From: Candidatus Uhrbacteria bacterium RIFCSPHIGHO2_02_FULL_53_13
Lineage (GTDB): Bacteria; Patescibacteriota; Patescibacteriia; UBA9934; UBA11717
NCBI GenBank assembly: GCA_001791035.1
Contig: MGDX01000030.1
Span: forward strand, 6,101-19,774
Length of the DNA stretch: 13,674 nt
Direction: 5' to 3'
Translations under genes and position numbers: made by a program
The notes under the pieces: model-generated
Database searches by the model: none
Told to the model about the DNA's origin: nothing
Seen by the model: only the letters and a program-made list of their open reading frames with translations
Shown: one piece after another, positions 12,535 to 13,674 of the stretch
Numbering within the stretch: position 1 is the first letter of the stretch
How the letters are laid out: every line of letters begins with the position of its first letter

Positions 12535-13674
12535 AAAGCAAATAAAAAGCATCGGGAAAGGTAAGACTGGCAAGTCGCCGTCGTTGCCACCGGCACCGCA
12601 AAAGCCGCTCTCGGATAAGCAGGAGCGCGCGGTTCGCGAACACAAAGAGCGCGAAACACTTTCCCAGCTTTTGGAGGAGGAGCGCATCTATCAACGCGGC
12701 GTGATTTCGATTCGCGATTTGATTGCACCGGCGTCTTTTCAAGTGAATCCAAATTTTCTCAAACTTGGCGACACATTTGTGCGCACGCTCTTTATTGTGT
12801 CGTATCCGCGCTATGTGGGCGTGGGATGGGCGTCGCCGATTATCAACTTCAACTGGATGGTGGACATTGCCATGTACTTTTATCCGGTCAACGCGGCGGT
12901 CATTTTGAAACAGCTCAAAAAGAAAGTCGGTGAAGTGGAAGCGCAATTAGCGCTCGATCGCGAAAAGGGAAAGCCGCGCGACCCTTTGCGCGAAACCGCT
13001 CTGCAGGACATGGAAAAACTGCGCGACGATTTGACGCAGGGGATTGAGCACTTCTTTCAGTTTGGATTCTACTGCACGGTATACGCGACCACGAAAGAGG
13101 AACTCGATCGTGTGTCAGAGGATATTGAGTCACTCTTCGGTTCGCGGCTGATTCATACGAAGAAGGGGTATTTTCAAACGGAACAAGGGTTCAATTCAAC
13201 TCTGCCGCTTTCGAATGATGAACTGCAGATTACGTTCAACATGAGCACGAGTCCGATTGCGTCGAGCTTTCCGTTTACGTCGTCCGACTTGACGAGCGAT
13301 AACGGGATTCTTTACGGCGTCAACCGCCATAACAACAGTTTGATTCTGTTTGATCGGTTCAGTTTGCAAAACGCGAATGCGGTTGTGTTTGCCACGTCCG
13401 GAGCTGGAAAAAGCTATGCGGTCAAACTGGAAATCATTCGTTCCTTGATGCTCGGCACCGACGTGATTGTGATCGATCCGGAGATGGAATACAAAGTGTT
13501 GTCGGATGCGGTGGGAGGCACGTATGTGAATGTGAGCTTGTCGTCGGAAAGCAAAATCAATCCGTTCGATTTGCCGCGCGCGGTGACGACGGATCAAGGC
13601 GTGGACGACATCATCCGTTCAGCGGTCATTACGACGAAGGGGCTCTTGCGTCTGATGATTGGCACGCCGCAGGG
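12524..13674 (+). CDS. virB4: VirB4-type conjugal/secretion ATPase, partial (3' end beyond window)
   Basis: 383 codons are visible from the ATG at 12524 and the frame is open at the right edge; family members usually exceed 550 residues. A basic, Pro/Lys-rich N-terminus (1-40) leads into DLIAPASFQVNPNFLKLGD and VSYPRYVGVGWASP (about 65-105), the typical N-domain of Patescibacteria VirB4. A charged helical region follows (about 125-180), then DNGILYGVNRHNNSLILFD (262-280). The ATPase core starts with the Walker A ATSGAGKS at 290-297, followed by DVIVIDPEMEYKVL (313-326). The Walker B and C-terminal motifs beyond the DPE segment are cut off. VirB4 proteins power assembly and substrate transfer in type IV secretion, at the cytoplasmic face of the inner membrane. 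It overlaps the TraC-like gene upstream by 11 bases. Confidence 0.93.
   Translation, partial: MAFEKQIKSIGKGKTGKSPSLPPAPQKPLSDKQERAVREHKERETLSQLLEEERIYQRGVISIRDLIAPASFQVNPNFLKLGDTFVRTLFIVSYPRYVGVGWASPIINFNWMVDIAMYFYPVNAAVILKQLKKKVGEVEAQLALDREKGKPRDPLRETALQDMEKLRDDLTQGIEHFFQFGFYCTVYATTKEELDRVSEDIESLFGSRLIHTKKGYFQTEQGFNSTLPLSNDELQITFNMSTSPIASSFPFTSSDLTSDNGILYGVNRHNNSLILFDRFSLQNANAVVFATSGAGKSYAVKLEIIRSLMLGTDVIVIDPEMEYKVLSDAVGGTYVNVSLSSESKINPFDLPRAVTTDQGVDDIIRSAVITTKGLLRLMIGTPQ

Overview
The window looks like a chromosomal segment of a Patescibacteria (Candidate Phyla Radiation) bacterium, translated with the standard bacterial code. The main evidence is the right half. A VirB6/TrbL-like membrane protein with a long soluble tail, a large helical protein of unknown function, a PrgI-family protein, a TraC-like/VirB4 N-domain-like protein and a VirB4-type ATPase follow in that order, which is a gene order I associate with this group. 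Small lipoproteins with Asp-rich linkers and degenerate intergenic repeats fit the same picture. TGA ends several genes here, including two ATGA overlaps, so the TGA=Gly code of Gracilibacteria/Absconditabacteria does not apply. The phylum call is inference from gene content; there is no marker RNA.

Layout, left to right. (1) 1-1576: an Asp-rich lipoprotein running off the left edge (minus), an intergenic region holding a 166-bp near-perfect palindrome (402-567), a small secreted Cys-containing protein (570-851, plus), and a convergent membrane-anchored HExxH metallopeptidase (848-1576, minus). (2) 1577-4447: a three-gene plus-strand cassette of radical SAM protein, P-loop kinase and NUDIX-ATP-grasp fusion, tightly overlapped and so probably translationally coupled. 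I recognise the families but not the pathway. (3) 4448-5056: about 600 bp without a convincing gene, carrying hairpins, a heptamer repeat array, a plausible promoter and a long structured leader. (4) 5057-6903: two overlapping lipoprotein genes, a degenerate M23-like protein and an M23 (LytM) peptidase with an Asp-rich linker. (5) 7027-13674: the type IV secretion-like gene set, apparently read from two extended -10 promoters (7002-7010 and 11304-11312).

The strongest candidates for something undescribed are these. The radical SAM/kinase/NUDIX-ATP-grasp cassette may be a modification or biosynthetic pathway, and a SPASM-like cysteine cluster lies out of frame at the radical SAM C-terminus. 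Three different intergenic arrays all have a strict 7-bp period with different unit sequences. A paired TGTCCACA motif with 11-bp spacing occurs at three intergenic sites. The 166-bp palindrome is MITE-like. A structured leader could mask the start of the degenerate M23 lipoprotein.

Functionally, the two M23-type lipoproteins next to the secretion genes could remodel peptidoglycan for an envelope-spanning DNA-transfer or uptake machine. PrgI and the VirB6-like protein would form the membrane part and VirB4 would supply ATP-driven energy. That link rests on gene proximity only.
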